Assembly (NCBI GenBank): GCA_016875715.1 | Contig: VGOZ01000016.1 | Coordinates: 1-50,779 of the forward strand | Length of the DNA: 50,779 bases | DNA from: Chloroflexota bacterium | GTDB taxonomy: Bacteria; Chloroflexota; UBA6077; FW602-bin22 | Direction: 5' to 3' | In this document: one piece after another, positions 17,171-26,370 of the stretch | Layout: each line of letters starts with the position of its first letter | Numbering within the stretch: position 1 is the stretch's first letter | Notes under the pieces: generated by a model | What the model was told of the DNA's origin: nothing | What the model saw: the letters and a program-made list of their open reading frames with translations, nothing else | Databases searched by the model: none | Translations under genes and position numbers: made by a program

Positions 17171-18520
17171 GTGATCCGGGCGCTCGGCGCCCTGGCGGTC
17201 GTTGCCATCGCGCTGACCCTGGCGAGTCCCGCCGCGGCACAGTCCGCGAGGTGGCGCGTCTTTCCGGAGACCGGTTTCACCGTCGCCGACGGCGCACGCG
17301 GTCGGTTTCTGAGCGCGTTCGAGGCACACGGGGGCGTTGCCGCGCTGGGTTATCCGGCCTCGCGTCCGTTCGTCTGGGAAGGGTTCACCGCCCAGGTGTT
17401 CCAGCGCGCGATCCTGCAATGGCGGCCTGAGCGCGCGGAGGTCGCATTCGTCAACGTCTTCGATCGACTTCACGCCGCGGGGTTGGACGACGAGCTACAC
17501 GCCCGGCGCCAGGTACCGCGCCCGGTCGCCTTCGCCGACGCCGGGCTGACGTGGGAGGAGGCGGCGGCGCTCCGCCTGAAGGTGCTGGACCAGGATCCGG
17601 CGATACGGCGTGCGTACCATGCGACCGCCGGCGATCCGATCGCGCTGCACGGGCTGCCGGTCTCGCCGATCGTGGACATGGGCAATCACCTCGCCGTGCG
17701 CTGCCAGCGCGCGGTGTTTCAGAAGTGGAAGGTCGACGTGCCGTGGGCCAGGGCGGGCGACGTGACCGTCGCGCTCGGCGGCGATATCGCCAAGGAGTTC
17801 GGCGCGCTGCCCGACCTCGCCGCGCTTCAGCCGGACGTGGCGGTCGCGGTCCCGTCGCGTGCGCCGCGCATCGTGCTCGATCCCGGGCATGGCGGCGCGG
17901 AGCCGGGTGCCGTGAGTGCCCAGCCGCCGCTCATCGAGAAGGAGGTTGTCCTCGCGATCTCGCTCGCGGTCGCCGAAGAACTGCGCGCGGCAGGCTACGC
18001 GGTGACGCTGACGCGCGAGAGCGACCGCGCGGTCAACATCGACCGACGCGACCTGAACGGAGATGGGTGGGTCGACGTCGACGACGACCTCCAGGCGCGG
18101 GTGGATGTGGCCAACGAGGCGGCGGCGGACGTCTTTCTCTCGATCCACGGCAACGGCGGTCCGCCGCATCTGCGCGGAGGCGCGGTGTACTACTGTGCAT
18201 CCTGTCCTGGCACGGAGCACCGACAGTTCTCGCTGCGCATCAGAGACGCGCTGTCCGCGGTGCTCCCGACCCTCGGCGCGGGTCTTTTCGGAAGCGGCCT
18301 GTTCGATGAGGCGGATCTCGGCAAGCCGTACGGACATCTGTTTGTGATCGGGCCGAAGACGCCACGGGTAGCGCGGGCGAACCGCGCGACCGCCCAGGCG
18401 CTCGTCGAGGTCCTGTTCCTGTCGAATCGGACCGATGCCGCCATTCTGGCCACATCCACCGGCCGCACCGCGATCGCACGGGCTATCTCCCGAGCGATCC
18501 AGGAGCACCGGCCGCGCTAG
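17171..18520 (+). CDS. Secreted N-acetylmuramoyl-L-alanine amidase (Amidase_3)
   Basis: 449 residues with a cleavable signal peptide (ALGALAVVAIALTLASPAAAQ). Residues about 30-220 form an N-terminal region with repeated GYP/LGxP-type short motifs (ALGYPASRPFVW, IALHGLPVS), similar to LGFP-like wall-binding repeats but not clearly assignable. Residues about 232-445 are an Amidase_3 domain with zinc ligands His240 (DPGHGG), Glu256 (IEKEVVL) and His326 (SIHGNGG) and catalytic Glu413 (LVEVLFLSN). It would cleave the bond between MurNAc and L-Ala in peptidoglycan outside the membrane. The GTG start is immediately after the trxA stop, indicating translational coupling. It has a long acidic insert (DLNGDGWVDVDDD) that could bind calcium. 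Confidence 0.92.
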   Translation: MIRALGALAVVAIALTLASPAAAQSARWRVFPETGFTVADGARGRFLSAFEAHGGVAALGYPASRPFVWEGFTAQVFQRAILQWRPERAEVAFVNVFDRLHAAGLDDELHARRQVPRPVAFADAGLTWEEAAALRLKVLDQDPAIRRAYHATAGDPIALHGLPVSPIVDMGNHLAVRCQRAVFQKWKVDVPWARAGDVTVALGGDIAKEFGALPDLAALQPDVAVAVPSRAPRIVLDPGHGGAEPGAVSAQPPLIEKEVVLAISLAVAEELRAAGYAVTLTRESDRAVNIDRRDLNGDGWVDVDDDLQARVDVANEAAADVFLSIHGNGGPPHLRGGAVYYCASCPGTEHRQFSLRIRDALSAVLPTLGAGLFGSGLFDEADLGKPYGHLFVIGPKTPRVARANRATAQALVEVLFLSNRTDAAILATSTGRTAIARAISRAIQEHRPR

Positions 18521-18569
18521 ATCGCGAGCGGATCCGTCGCGGGCGCGGTGACCTGCGGGGCCCGTGTCG

Positions 18570-18773
18570 TCAGATGGAGTAGCAGCGGATGTGGTAGGGC
18601 GCCATCACGACCGCCTTGGCCGAGCCTTTGAACTCGACCCGACGGACCATGCGCAATTCGTCGCGATTGATCGGGTTGCCGCAGTCCGGCTTCGAGCACC
18701 GGTGACCGGAGAAGACGCGGTTCCGCTCCGCGCGCTCCGCGGCCGTCGCGTTCTTGTTGCTCTTCTCTGCCAT
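18570..18773 (-). CDS. Small zinc-binding protein, 67 aa
   Basis: A short basic protein with four potential zinc ligands: CSKPDCG (Cys26 and Cys31) and HIRC (near residues 61-64), forming a C-x4-C...H-x2-C pattern. I do not recognise a named family. The start is well supported: ATG at 18773 with GGGAGG 10 bases upstream and a minus-strand TAGAAT 30 bases upstream. It lies between the amidase and comEA, in opposite orientation to both. A role as a nucleic-acid-associated or ribosome-associated zinc protein is possible because of the basic charge, but this is a guess. Confidence 0.78.
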   Translation of the reverse strand: MAEKSNKNATAAERAERNRVFSGHRCSKPDCGNPINRDELRMVRRVEFKGSAKAVVMAPYHIRCYSI

Positions 18774-18803
18774 CTGGACCGAAACCTCCCGCGATCTGCC
18801 TTG

Positions 18804-18809
18804 ATTCTA
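18804..18809 (-). promoter_or_regulatory. TAGAAT -10 element for the small zinc protein
   Basis: On the minus strand TAGAAT stands 30 bases before the ATG, with the ribosome site GGGAGG between the two. Confidence 0.45.
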
Positions 18810-18882
18810 GGACGGCGATCATGCCCGAACCAGACTTGAGCCTCGCCCCGGGCGGGTGCCCACGCTGCACGGTCATGCGACG

Positions 18883-19490
18883 ATGCTGGCCGACCCGTCC
18901 GGGCCCGACGAACTGCGCCGACCGGATGTCGCGCGCGATGAGGATGCACGCTGGCAGCGCCCGCTGGCGATCGCGTTCTTCGTTCTAGCTACCGTCGGCG
19001 CGGCACTGTGGTTCGCCCGTCCACCGGCCGAACCACAGTGCCGCTCGTCATCCCCACGGCCGTACCGGACGAGATGCGGATCGTGCGAGTTCACGTCGCG
19101 GGCGCGGTCGTTCGGCGCGAGTTGTACGACGTACCTGCGGTCGCCCGACTCGGCGACGCGATCGAACGGGCCGGCGGCCCCCTCGTCACGGCGGATCTCG
19201 ATCGGATCAATCTGGCCGCACGGGTACGCGACGGTCAGCAGATCACTGTGCCGGAGCGCACCGCCGCTGCGGCAGCGACCTCCGGCGGCGTGCCGGTGCG
19301 CGTCAACCTGAATCGGGCCGACGCCCGCGAACTCGATACCCTGCCGGGCATCGGCCCGGTGACCGCAGAGCGGATCCTGGCTCACCGGGAGCGCCACGGA
19401 TCGTTCAGCGACCCTCGCGAATTGCGCGATGCCGGTCTGGTGAATAGCGCGACCTGGGCGCGGATCAGCGAACTGGCGGAGGCTCCCTGA
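18883..19490 (+). pseudogene. comEA: ComEA-type DNA-uptake receptor, frameshifted
   Basis: The N-terminal part is in one frame: ATG 18883, an acidic cytoplasmic stretch and one membrane anchor (AIAFFVLATVGAALWF). The rest is in the next frame, from about 19010: a SLBB domain (VRVHVAGAVV, LGDAIERAGG, INLAARVRDGQQITVP), a short linker, and a helix-hairpin-helix DNA-binding domain (VNLNRADARELDTLPGIGP and ERILAHRERHGSFSDPREL). The switch lies between about 19008 and 19080 and needs one added base. Intact ComEA tethers incoming double-stranded DNA at the outer membrane face and hands it to ComEC. A GTG at 19008 could give an anchorless protein. The true state (mutation or read error) is open; a comEC remnant is 4.6 kb downstream. 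Confidence 0.75.
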
Positions 19491-19502
19491 GAGCCGCGTG
19501 CC

Positions 19503-19925
19503 TCAGGGGGCGAAGATCAGTTCCCGAATGCGGTCCGCCCCCAGGACCGTGGGGGAGACGCTGTCGATGCCGAGCGCTTCGAAGGCATCGCGGCGCAGCG
19601 GATCCTTGATCTGGCTGATGACCGTCGGTATGCGATGCAGGTGTCGCGCGATCTGACTCGCCATGATGTTGTGATTGTCACCATCCATTACGGCGACAAG
19701 CGCGTCCGTCTCGTGGATACCGGCGTCGCGTAGCAACTCCTGATCGAGGCCATCGCCGGCAATGATCGTGCCGCCGAACCCGGGTCGCAGGCGCCGGAAC
19801 GCCTCGACGTCCGGATCGATGATCGTGACGCGATGGCCATCCTCGTCGAGCAATCGCGCGAGTTCGGCGCCGACACGGCCGCAGCCGAGGATCACGACCT
19901 TCTTCGATGAGATCTCTCCGCTCAT
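19503..19925 (-). CDS. Single TrkA-N (RCK_N) NAD-binding domain protein
   Basis: 140 residues: SKKVVILGCGRVGAELARLL is a Rossmann GxGxxG motif, followed by an acidic ribose-binding residue (TIIDPD) and the RCK pattern GDGLDQELLRDAGIHETDAL and IKDPLRRDAFEALGID. RCK_N domains sense NAD(H)/ATP and gate K+ channels or transporters; here no TrkA-C domain and no channel are attached. The start ATG at 19925 overlaps the stop of the preceding ABC ATPase (ATGA), so it is the third gene of a tight operon. It may be a regulatory subunit of the transporter formed by those ATPases, but that is inference. Confidence 0.88.
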   Translation of the reverse strand: MSGEISSKKVVILGCGRVGAELARLLDEDGHRVTIIDPDVEAFRRLRPGFGGTIIAGDGLDQELLRDAGIHETDALVAVMDGDNHNIMASQIARHLHRIPTVISQIKDPLRRDAFEALGIDSVSPTVLGADRIRELIFAP

Positions 19926-20752
19926 GCCACTGTCGCCTGATCCTCTTCGTAGGTCTCGACGCGCGCCACCCGCCCATCGGCGATGTGGTACGTCCGATCC
20001 GACACCTCGTGGATCGTGGGGTCGTGGGTCGCGATCACGACGGTCACATTCTCCACATCGCGGACGCGCATGAGGAGTTTCAGGATCTGGAGCCCGGTCA
20101 CCGAGTCGAGTTCGGCGATGGGCTCGTCGGCGAGGATAAGCGACGGGCGGTTGGCGAGCGCCCGCGCGATGGCGGTGCGTTGCTGTTCGCCGCCGCTCAG
20201 TTCGAACGGCCGATGGTGCATGCGCCGCCCGAGGCCGACAAGCGTGAGCAACTGCTCGGCGCGACGGCGTCGCTCGCTGCCGCCGACCCCGGCAATATGC
20301 ATCGGGAGCTCGACGTTCTCGAGGGCCGAGAGCACCGGGAGCAAGGCGAACGACTGAAAGATGTAGCCGATCCGATAGCGACGAAGCGCGGTCACCTCGT
20401 CGTCGCTCATGGCGCCGATTCGGCGACCCTCGATGGTGACCTCGCCCCGCGTGGGGCGATCGAGGCCGCCGATGATGTTGAGCAGCGTCGTCTTGCCCGA
20501 ACCGGACCGGCCCATCAGACCGACGAGATCGCCGCGCCGTAACTCGAGGTCGACGCCGCTCAACGCGCGAATCCGCTCCGCCCCGATCTCGTATTCCCGT
20601 TCCACGTCCTCGCACGCGAGGACGACCTCACCCTCGTTCTGGCCAAGACGTCGCACCAGCGTCGTATTGAGCAGAGGGTCGATCGCGGCGTCGGCCGCGC
20701 CGTGGCGCCCTCCCCGCCGGATCCGCCCGAGAATGCCTCCGAGGAACGCCAC
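19922..20752 (-). CDS. ABC transporter ATPase, LolD/MacB type
   Basis: 276 residues with a 40-residue N-terminal extension before the ATPase. Walker A is GRSGSGKTT (81-89), Q-loop in [20 protein letters not shown], signature LSGGEQQR, Walker [14 protein letters not shown], and the switch His in VIATHDP. The [19 protein letters not shown] and DEPxxxLD pattern puts it in the MacB/LolD/FtsE branch, which works with FtsX/MacB-type permeases in export of lipoproteins, peptides or in cell-wall hydrolase control. No permease gene is nearby. Its GTG start abuts the stop of the upstream ABC-AbrB gene, and its stop overlaps the TrkA-N start. Confidence 0.92.
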   Translation of the reverse strand: MAFLGGILGRIRRGGRHGAADAAIDPLLNTTLVRRLGQNEGEVVLACEDVEREYEIGAERIRALSGVDLELRRGDLVGLMGRSGSGKTTLLNIIGGLDRPTRGEVTIEGRRIGAMSDDEVTALRRYRIGYIFQSFALLPVLSALENVELPMHIAGVGGSERRRRAEQLLTLVGLGRRMHHRPFELSGGEQQRTAIARALANRPSLILADEPIAELDSVTGLQILKLLMRVRDVENVTVVIATHDPTIHEVSDRTYHIADGRVARVETYEEDQATVA

Positions 20753-21724
20753 TCAGGCCTCGTCGGCCGGACGGACGATGATCTGCTCGCCGTCGAAGTC
20801 CACCTTTACTTTGCCCCGCAGGCCGAGCCGCTCGATGTAGTCGCGCGGAATCTGCAACCGGCCGGCCGGATCGAGCACGGTGAACTCTTCGTGAGTCTCG
20901 CCCAGCACGACCTGGGATCGGCCGTCGACCTGCTGGACGTCCTCCACCCGGACGCGGCGGATCAGTTCGGACGACGTCCTACCATCGCGGATCGCAACCG
21001 TCCGTTCCACCTTCGCCATCACAGAGATGTCGTGCGTGACGATGATGGTCGTCGTGCCATAGGCGTCGCGCAGCTCGCGGAACATATCGAAGATCCGGTT
21101 GCCCGTCGCCGTATCGACCGATCCGGTTGGCTCGTCGGCGAGGAGCAGTCGCGGCCGGTTCGCCAGACCGATTGCGATCGCGACCCGCTGCTGCTCGCCG
21201 CCCGAGAGCGCGGAGAGCCTGTGTCGCATGCGGTCGGCGAGGCCCACCGCGTCGAGCAACTCCTTCGCCCACTCCGTCCACTTTCGGCCAGAGCGACCGG
21301 CGATCATCATTGGCAACTCGACGTTCTCCAGCGCCGTCAGATAGGGGATCAGGTTCCGGGCGGTCTGCTGCCACACGAATCCGACCACCTCGCGCTTGTA
21401 GCGGACCAGCCCACGCTCGGACATCTTCACCATGTCGCGGCCAGCGACCGTCACGCGCCCCGCCGAGGGGCGATCCAACCCGCCCAGAATATTCAGCAGC
21501 GTCGATTTTCCCGAGCCGCTGTTCCCGACGATGGCCATCAACTCGGCGGGCTGGACCACGAGGTCGAGCCCCTGCAGGGCCACGACTTCGAGATCTGCGA
21601 CCTTGTAGATCTTGACAAGGTTCTCGCAGACGATCAGAGGCTCGGTGGCCGGACCTACCGTCTCGGCGGGGTTCTCCGATGGTCGGGATCGGGTATCGAC
21701 GCTCACGTCGAAGACGCGCTCCAT
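20753..21724 (-). CDS. ABC transporter ATPase fused to a C-terminal AbrB/MazE-like domain
   Basis: 323 residues. The ATPase is of the MacB/LolD branch: Walker A GNSGSGKST (67-75), QQTARNLIPYLTALENV, signature [12 protein letters not shown], Walker B LLLADEPTGSVD, and VTHDISVM. After a linker the last 43 residues (about 281-323) read FTVLDPAGRLQIPRDY...LGLRGKVKVDFDG...IIVRP, which matches the swapped-hairpin AbrB/SpoVT fold (D-x-x-GR-x-x-IP...LG) that normally binds DNA or dimerises. First gene of the ABC-AbrB / ABC / TrkA-N operon. The AbrB part could autoregulate the operon or simply dimerise the ATPase. No membrane subunit is encoded in the operon. Confidence 0.88.
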   Translation of the reverse strand: MERVFDVSVDTRSRPSENPAETVGPATEPLIVCENLVKIYKVADLEVVALQGLDLVVQPAELMAIVGNSGSGKSTLLNILGGLDRPSAGRVTVAGRDMVKMSERGLVRYKREVVGFVWQQTARNLIPYLTALENVELPMMIAGRSGRKWTEWAKELLDAVGLADRMRHRLSALSGGEQQRVAIAIGLANRPRLLLADEPTGSVDTATGNRIFDMFRELRDAYGTTTIIVTHDISVMAKVERTVAIRDGRTSSELIRRVRVEDVQQVDGRSQVVLGETHEEFTVLDPAGRLQIPRDYIERLGLRGKVKVDFDGEQIIVRPADEA

Positions 21725-21902
21725 GAGAAGTTGGCGGCTACTTCATAGAGGATAGCGTAGAGCGGCGCAACCACTCGGGTTCCCACCGGGCATTCCCGCT
21801 TTCCCCGCCGGGCAGGTGGGCCTGGCGGTCGATCGCCGCAGGGTGCCGGACGCGGCGGCGGGCCGACGGGAGGCGTCGTTCGGGGCTGCCGAGGGCCGCC
21901 GG

Positions 21903-23192
21903 TCAAGCCTCCTCGTCGGCCGGCCCGTCGCGCCGCAACGCGCGCTGCATCTCGCGCTCGAGGACCGGCTCGGAGGAGCCCTCCAGCACGACATCGTGTG
22001 CGCCGAGGAACTCCCCGAGCTCCCGCAGCGAGGCCGCGATCGAGGTCACCAGACGGGCGCCCGTCCGAACCCCCGGTTCGAGCCAGATACCCCGCAGGCG
22101 AAGCAGCCCGCCCGCACGATCCATCTTGAGATCGACTCGCCCGACGATGGCGCCGCGATGCAGGATCGCCAGGCAGTAGTAACCGTACTTTCGCCGCAGT
22201 GGGGGCACGTACGCTTCGAAGACCACTTCGAAGCCAAAAAGTGCGCGGGCGCGCTGACGATCCCAGATCGTGCTATCGAACGGCGAGAGTAGCGTGGTGC
22301 GGACCGGCCATGCCCCGGCGCGCAGCCTGTCCAGATCGGCCAGGAGCGCGGAGTCCGTGACGGTACCTCGCTCCTCAAGGCCATCGATGGTCGCAGGGAC
22401 CGCCTCGCCCTCGGCGACGAGGCCAGCCAGGAGGTCCCGAGCCTCCGCTAGCCGAGCCCGGCGCGGCTTCACCCGGAAATAGTCGTGGTACCAGGAGGGC
22501 GCGACGACACCGAGCGCGCGTAGAGTCGTGCGCGCGTGCGCGCGATCCACTTCCTCCACCGATGGCAACGCGCTATCGTCCGGGACCTCCCCAAAAGCTT
22601 CCGCCAGCACCCGTTCGCGCAGGTCGTAGATCTTCTGCCCGTTCCGCCGGCTATGGATCATCAGATCGCCCCGGTGCCAGAGCGCGTCCAGCGCGATGCG
22701 GGAGTCCTTGGGGCCATACCAGTCCCAGGGTCCGGTGCGGCGCCGGTTCTCCGGAGCGTCGAAGTCGGCCGAGGCCATCGGTCCGTTCTCGCGGATGCGC
22801 GCCAGTGTCGCCGCGATTGTCTCTGGATTCTCGGCGATCCAGCGCTCCGTCCAGCCGCCGTAGACCCGCTCGTGCGCCGCCAGCATCCGATGGCGGAAAT
22901 GCGAGTAACGCGTCATAGGCAGGATCGAGGCGGCGTGGCCCCAGTATTCGAAGATGGCGCGCGAGGGGTGGAGCAACCGATCGAGCGCGGCCGCGTCGTA
23001 TGGGCCGAGCCTGCTCCACAGAACGAGGTACTGTGATCGGTGGATCACGCTGATGGTGTCGATTTGCACCACGCCAAGCCGTTCGATTGTGGCCTGGACA
23101 TCCCGATCCCGCGTACGGCGCGGCGGGCGATGGAACAGTCCCTGGGCGAGGAGATGGAGGGCACGCGCCTCGGCCACGGTCAGTCTGAGCAC
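21903..23192 (-). CDS. YcaQ/AlkX-type winged-helix DNA glycosylase
   Basis: 429 residues from the GTG at 23192, matching the length of the crosslink-repair glycosylase family (HTH_42). Recognisable blocks are the N-terminal winged helix with GVVQIDTISVIHRSQYLVLWSRLG, the H-x-S-R-A block (LLHPSRAIFEYWGHAASILP), WYGPKDSRIALDALWHRGD, and the conserved LLSPFDSTIWDRQRARALFG and YGYYCLAILH motifs. In characterised relatives the QxD (here VQID) motif is catalytic and the enzyme unhooks interstrand DNA crosslinks made by alkylating antibiotics. The frame is open further upstream but that part looks non-coding. A TACGAT sequence shortly before the GTG may be its -10. It is separated by 178 bases from the ABC operon. 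Confidence 0.9.
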   Translation of the reverse strand: MLRLTVAEARALHLLAQGLFHRPPRRTRDRDVQATIERLGVVQIDTISVIHRSQYLVLWSRLGPYDAAALDRLLHPSRAIFEYWGHAASILPMTRYSHFRHRMLAAHERVYGGWTERWIAENPETIAATLARIRENGPMASADFDAPENRRRTGPWDWYGPKDSRIALDALWHRGDLMIHSRRNGQKIYDLRERVLAEAFGEVPDDSALPSVEEVDRAHARTTLRALGVVAPSWYHDYFRVKPRRARLAEARDLLAGLVAEGEAVPATIDGLEERGTVTDSALLADLDRLRAGAWPVRTTLLSPFDSTIWDRQRARALFGFEVVFEAYVPPLRRKYGYYCLAILHRGAIVGRVDLKMDRAGGLLRLRGIWLEPGVRTGARLVTSIAASLRELGEFLGAHDVVLEGSSEPVLEREMQRALRRDGPADEEA

Positions 23193-23309
23193 GGCAACAG
23201 GATCGTAAAGGGAGCGGAGCGCCGGGCAGCGAGCACCGTCTTGCCGGGTGGACGCCGTTAGCGGGCAAGCCCTGGCCCGCGCAGGCACGGTTCTCACATC
23301 CGTCCTACC

Positions 23310-23338
23310 TTGACAGTGCACCAGGCCCGTGGTACCCA
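23310..23338 (+). promoter_or_regulatory. Promoter before the aquaporin gene (TTGACA-N17-TACCCA)
   Basis: TTGACA at 23310-23315 is followed by 17 bases and TACCCA, a weak -10. The ribosome site GGAGG lies 7 bases before the ATG at 23362. Confidence 0.45.
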
Positions 23339-23361
23339 CTCCCCGGCAGGGAGGACGAGAG

Positions 23362-24051
23362 ATGAACTGGCGCGGTACGCTGGCCGAGGGGATCGGGACG
23401 TTCGCCTTCTTCTTCATCGGTGCGGGCGCGATCTGCACCAATGCGATGACGGGTGGTCAGGTCGGACCTGTCGGCATCGCGCTCGCCCACGGCCTCGCGC
23501 TGGCGATCATGATCTCCGCGTTCGGGGCGGTATCGGGCGGACATTTCAACCCGGCGGTATCGATCGCGATGGCCGTGGTGGGGCGTCTCTCCGCGGCGCA
23601 GACCGTGTTGTACGTCATCGCGCAACTCATCGGCGCGGTCATCGCGGGATTCGTCCTGCGGCTCGTGTTCGCCGAGGCGTTCCCTGCGGCGGTCTCCGGA
23701 GCGCCACACCTGGGCACGCCGGGTCTCGCGCCGGCCGTCTCCTTCGGCAGCGGCATCCTCATCGAAGCGATCCTCACCTTCTTCCTGCTCCTCGCCATCT
23801 TCGGCACCGCGGTGGATCCCCGCGCGCCGCGAATCGGTGGATTCGGGATCGGGCTGACCGTCGCGTTCGATATCCTGATGGGCGGGCCACTCACGGGCGC
23901 GGCGATGAATCCGGCGCGGACCTTTGGCCCCGCGCTCGCGTCGGGCTTCTTCGACAACCATCTGGTGTATTGGGTCGGCCCGATCGTCGGAGCGATCGTC
24001 GCGGCGGTGATCTACGAGACGTTCATCATGGAGAAGAAGCGGGAGGCCTGA
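23362..24051 (+). CDS. MIP-family aquaporin / glyceroporin
   Basis: 229 residues, six transmembrane helices and two pore-lining NPA loops: GGHFNPAVS and MNPARTFGPA. The start ATG at 23362 has GGAGG at good distance; the frame is open 11 codons further but without a ribosome site. In the second helix the usual Phe of the aromatic/arginine filter is replaced by His (IALAHGLALAI), as in other bacterial MIP proteins of this kind, and Arg is present after the second NPA. It conducts water, and perhaps small neutral solutes; specificity cannot be read safely. The following comEC remnant starts immediately after the stop. Confidence 0.93.
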   Translation: MNWRGTLAEGIGTFAFFFIGAGAICTNAMTGGQVGPVGIALAHGLALAIMISAFGAVSGGHFNPAVSIAMAVVGRLSAAQTVLYVIAQLIGAVIAGFVLRLVFAEAFPAAVSGAPHLGTPGLAPAVSFGSGILIEAILTFFLLLAIFGTAVDPRAPRIGGFGIGLTVAFDILMGGPLTGAAMNPARTFGPALASGFFDNHLVYWVGPIVGAIVAAVIYETFIMEKKREA

Positions 24052-24054
24052 GAC

Positions 24055-26185
24055 CGGACTCGGCCTGCCCCGGCGCGATCCCCGGCGATCGCGTTGCTCG
24101 GTCTGATTCTGGCGACGGTGCGCGCCCATATGGTCGCCGAGCGCGAGGTACCGCTGCCCCTGGCCGGCTGGTTCGGACTTCCGCACTGACCGTCGTTGGC
24201 AGCATCCAGGGTGACGTGCTCCCAACTTCCACCGGCGATCAGGTCGCGATCGCCGTCCAGGAGGTGCGTACCGACCGAGGCGCTGGCCGGGCAACTGGCC
24301 TGGTCCTCGCACGCCATCGGGCTCTGCCGCACCGGCACGGCGATCGCGTAGAGGCGAGCGGGTACCTGCGCGAGCTCCGGCCGACTGTACCGTCGGAGAT
24401 GGCGCTGGCACGAGAGGGATTCCACGCCATTCTGATGGTGCAGACCATCGAGACGTCCGCGGAGATCCCCAGTCTCTCACCGATCGACCGAGGCTACCGC
24501 CTGCTTGGCGAACTGAAGGTGTGGGCGCGCGAGGCACTCCGCCGTCGGATCGCCACTCCGGAGGCCTCGCTGGCGGAAGGACTTCTCCTCGGCGGCAGCT
24601 CGGGACCCCCCTTCTCCCTCACCGAATCGTTGCGCCGTGCCGGCCTCAGCCATCTCGTCGCAGTCTCGGAGTACAACGTCGCCCTGATCGTGGCGGTTCT
24701 GCTCCCAGTCTCTGTCCTTCTCTCCTCCCGCTACGCCCTCATCATCCCGCTCCTCGGGGTCTGGCTCTTCACGCTGCTTGTCGGGTCCCCGGCGTCGGCA
24801 GTCCGCGCCGCGGCCATGGCCAGCCTGGCGATCCTCGCCCGCTGGGTCGGCCGACCGACCGATGCGACGGCCGGACTTGCGGTCGCGACCGTGGCGATCA
24901 CGGCGATTGACCCGACGATGATCGAAGATCTGGGCCTTCAACTCTCCGCGCTGGCGACCGCGGGGTTGGTTGGCTTTTCAGAGCAATACACGCGCGCACT
25001 AGCGCGTGTCTGGCCATCGTTACCGGGGTCACCGGGGCGAATCGATGGCTGATCGGTGCCCGCGACGTACTGGCGGCGACAATGGCGGTGGAAACGTTGA
25101 CTCTCCCGCTGGTCGCCGCTCAGTTTGGACAGATCGCCGTGCTCTCGCCGCTGGCCAATGTGCTTGCGCTGCCGGCCGTCCCGCTGGCGATGGTGTCGTC
25201 GTCGCTGGTTCTGATGCTCAAACCGTTCGGCGTCGCTGCGATCGCCGGCGTCGCGGGTTGGTTCGCATGGCTTCCCAGCGCGTGGATTCTGGTGGTCGCG
25301 CGCGCGATCGGCGACTCGGCGTTTGCCGCGTGGTCGTTCCCGCGTCCCCCGCCCACGCTTCTCGCGCTGTTCTACCTGGGAACTGGCGTCCTGCTGGTCT
25401 TCCTTCACGCGCGGTCCGTGGGCGTGCCGGGCGGCGATACGCCAGCCGCGATCTTTGTCCGCGCCCGGACGTATCTGACCAACCGCATCCTCGTCGCCGG
25501 TGCGGTCGCCGCGCTGGTCGCCTGGCTCGGTTTTCTCGTCGCGCCGTCGCGCCACGGCGAGATTCGCGTCTACGCGCGAAGCGATGCCGTCGTGCTGCAT
25601 GCGCTGGGCCGGGTAGTGGTCCTATCTGCTGGGCGCGGAGGCGCCGCCCTGGCGGCTGACCTTGGCCAGGCGATTCCCTTCTGGCAGGTGGGCTTGGACG
25701 TCGCGTTCGCGAAGGATGCGGCGGAACGCATCACCTTGCGCGATCTGCCCGACCGACTCCGGCCCCGAGCCCTCTTCATTCCGGATTGGCTGCCGGTGAC
25801 GCCAGGAGTTCCGACCTGGGAGCGTGCCATCCGTGAGGACCGCGATCTCATCATCGGCGACCTGCGGGTGGCGCTGGTCGCGCGGGACGATCGGGCGTTC
25901 GCGGTGGTACGGCGCGACATCGCCAGTCACATCATCCTGGCCGATCCCGGACTCGATGCGGCCGATCTGGCTCCGCATGCACCAGCACCGCGCGTGTCGG
26001 CGCTTGTCACCCGTGGTGGGGGTTCTCCAGGGCCAGACCCGCTGGTGCCCGATGTCGTGATCGTCCGGGGTACCGGCAGCTCCCCGTACGGCGGTACAGC
26101 ACTCCATACCCGCACGCTGGGCGATATCAGTCTCCGTCTGACCGGCGACGGGTTGGCGATCGCCCGGCCGCGTGCCCGCTCCTAG
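24055..26185 (+). pseudogene. comEC: ComEC/Rec2-type DNA channel, two frameshifts and short N-terminus
   Basis: Three consecutive pieces in three frames. (1) 24055-24180: a single helix (IALLGLILATVRAHMV) up to WFGLPH and a stop; no ATG and no room for the usual first helices, since the aquaporin stop is just upstream. (2) about 24181-25010: the ComEC N-terminal soluble domain (HGDRVEASGYLREL) and the competence membrane domain (EGLLLGGSSG, HLVAVSEYNVAL, LLVGSPASAVRAAAMASLA, LGLQLSALATAGL). (3) about 25011-26185: AMAVETLTLPLVAAQFGQ, SPLANVLALPAVPLAM, further helices, then a C-terminal domain in which the metallo-beta-lactamase HxHxDH motif is absent. Each switch needs one extra base. A working ComEC would form the inner-membrane pore for transformation. 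Either a decaying gene or repeated read errors. Confidence 0.75.
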
Positions 26186-26263
26186 GCGTATCCGCGCGCA
26201 GCGGCCGCGTCCGGCGGTAAATCTGAAACGAGAGTGCAACGTGACTGCAACCAGCGACATGTG

Positions 26264-26269
26264 TAGGCT
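26264..26269 (+). promoter_or_regulatory. Possible TAGGCT -10 before the solute-importer operon
   Basis: The hexamer is identical to the -10 of the good promoter at 9610-9638 and lies 101 bases before the GTG of the binding protein. No clear -35 at the right distance. Confidence 0.25.
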
Positions 26270-26370
26270 AAGGTTTGCGGACGAGCGCGAGCCGTCGGCC
26301 CTGCGCGTCGCGCGACGAAGCGGTGACCGGCCGATTTTCGAATGAGTCCGAAGTGCGAAGGAGAATGTAG

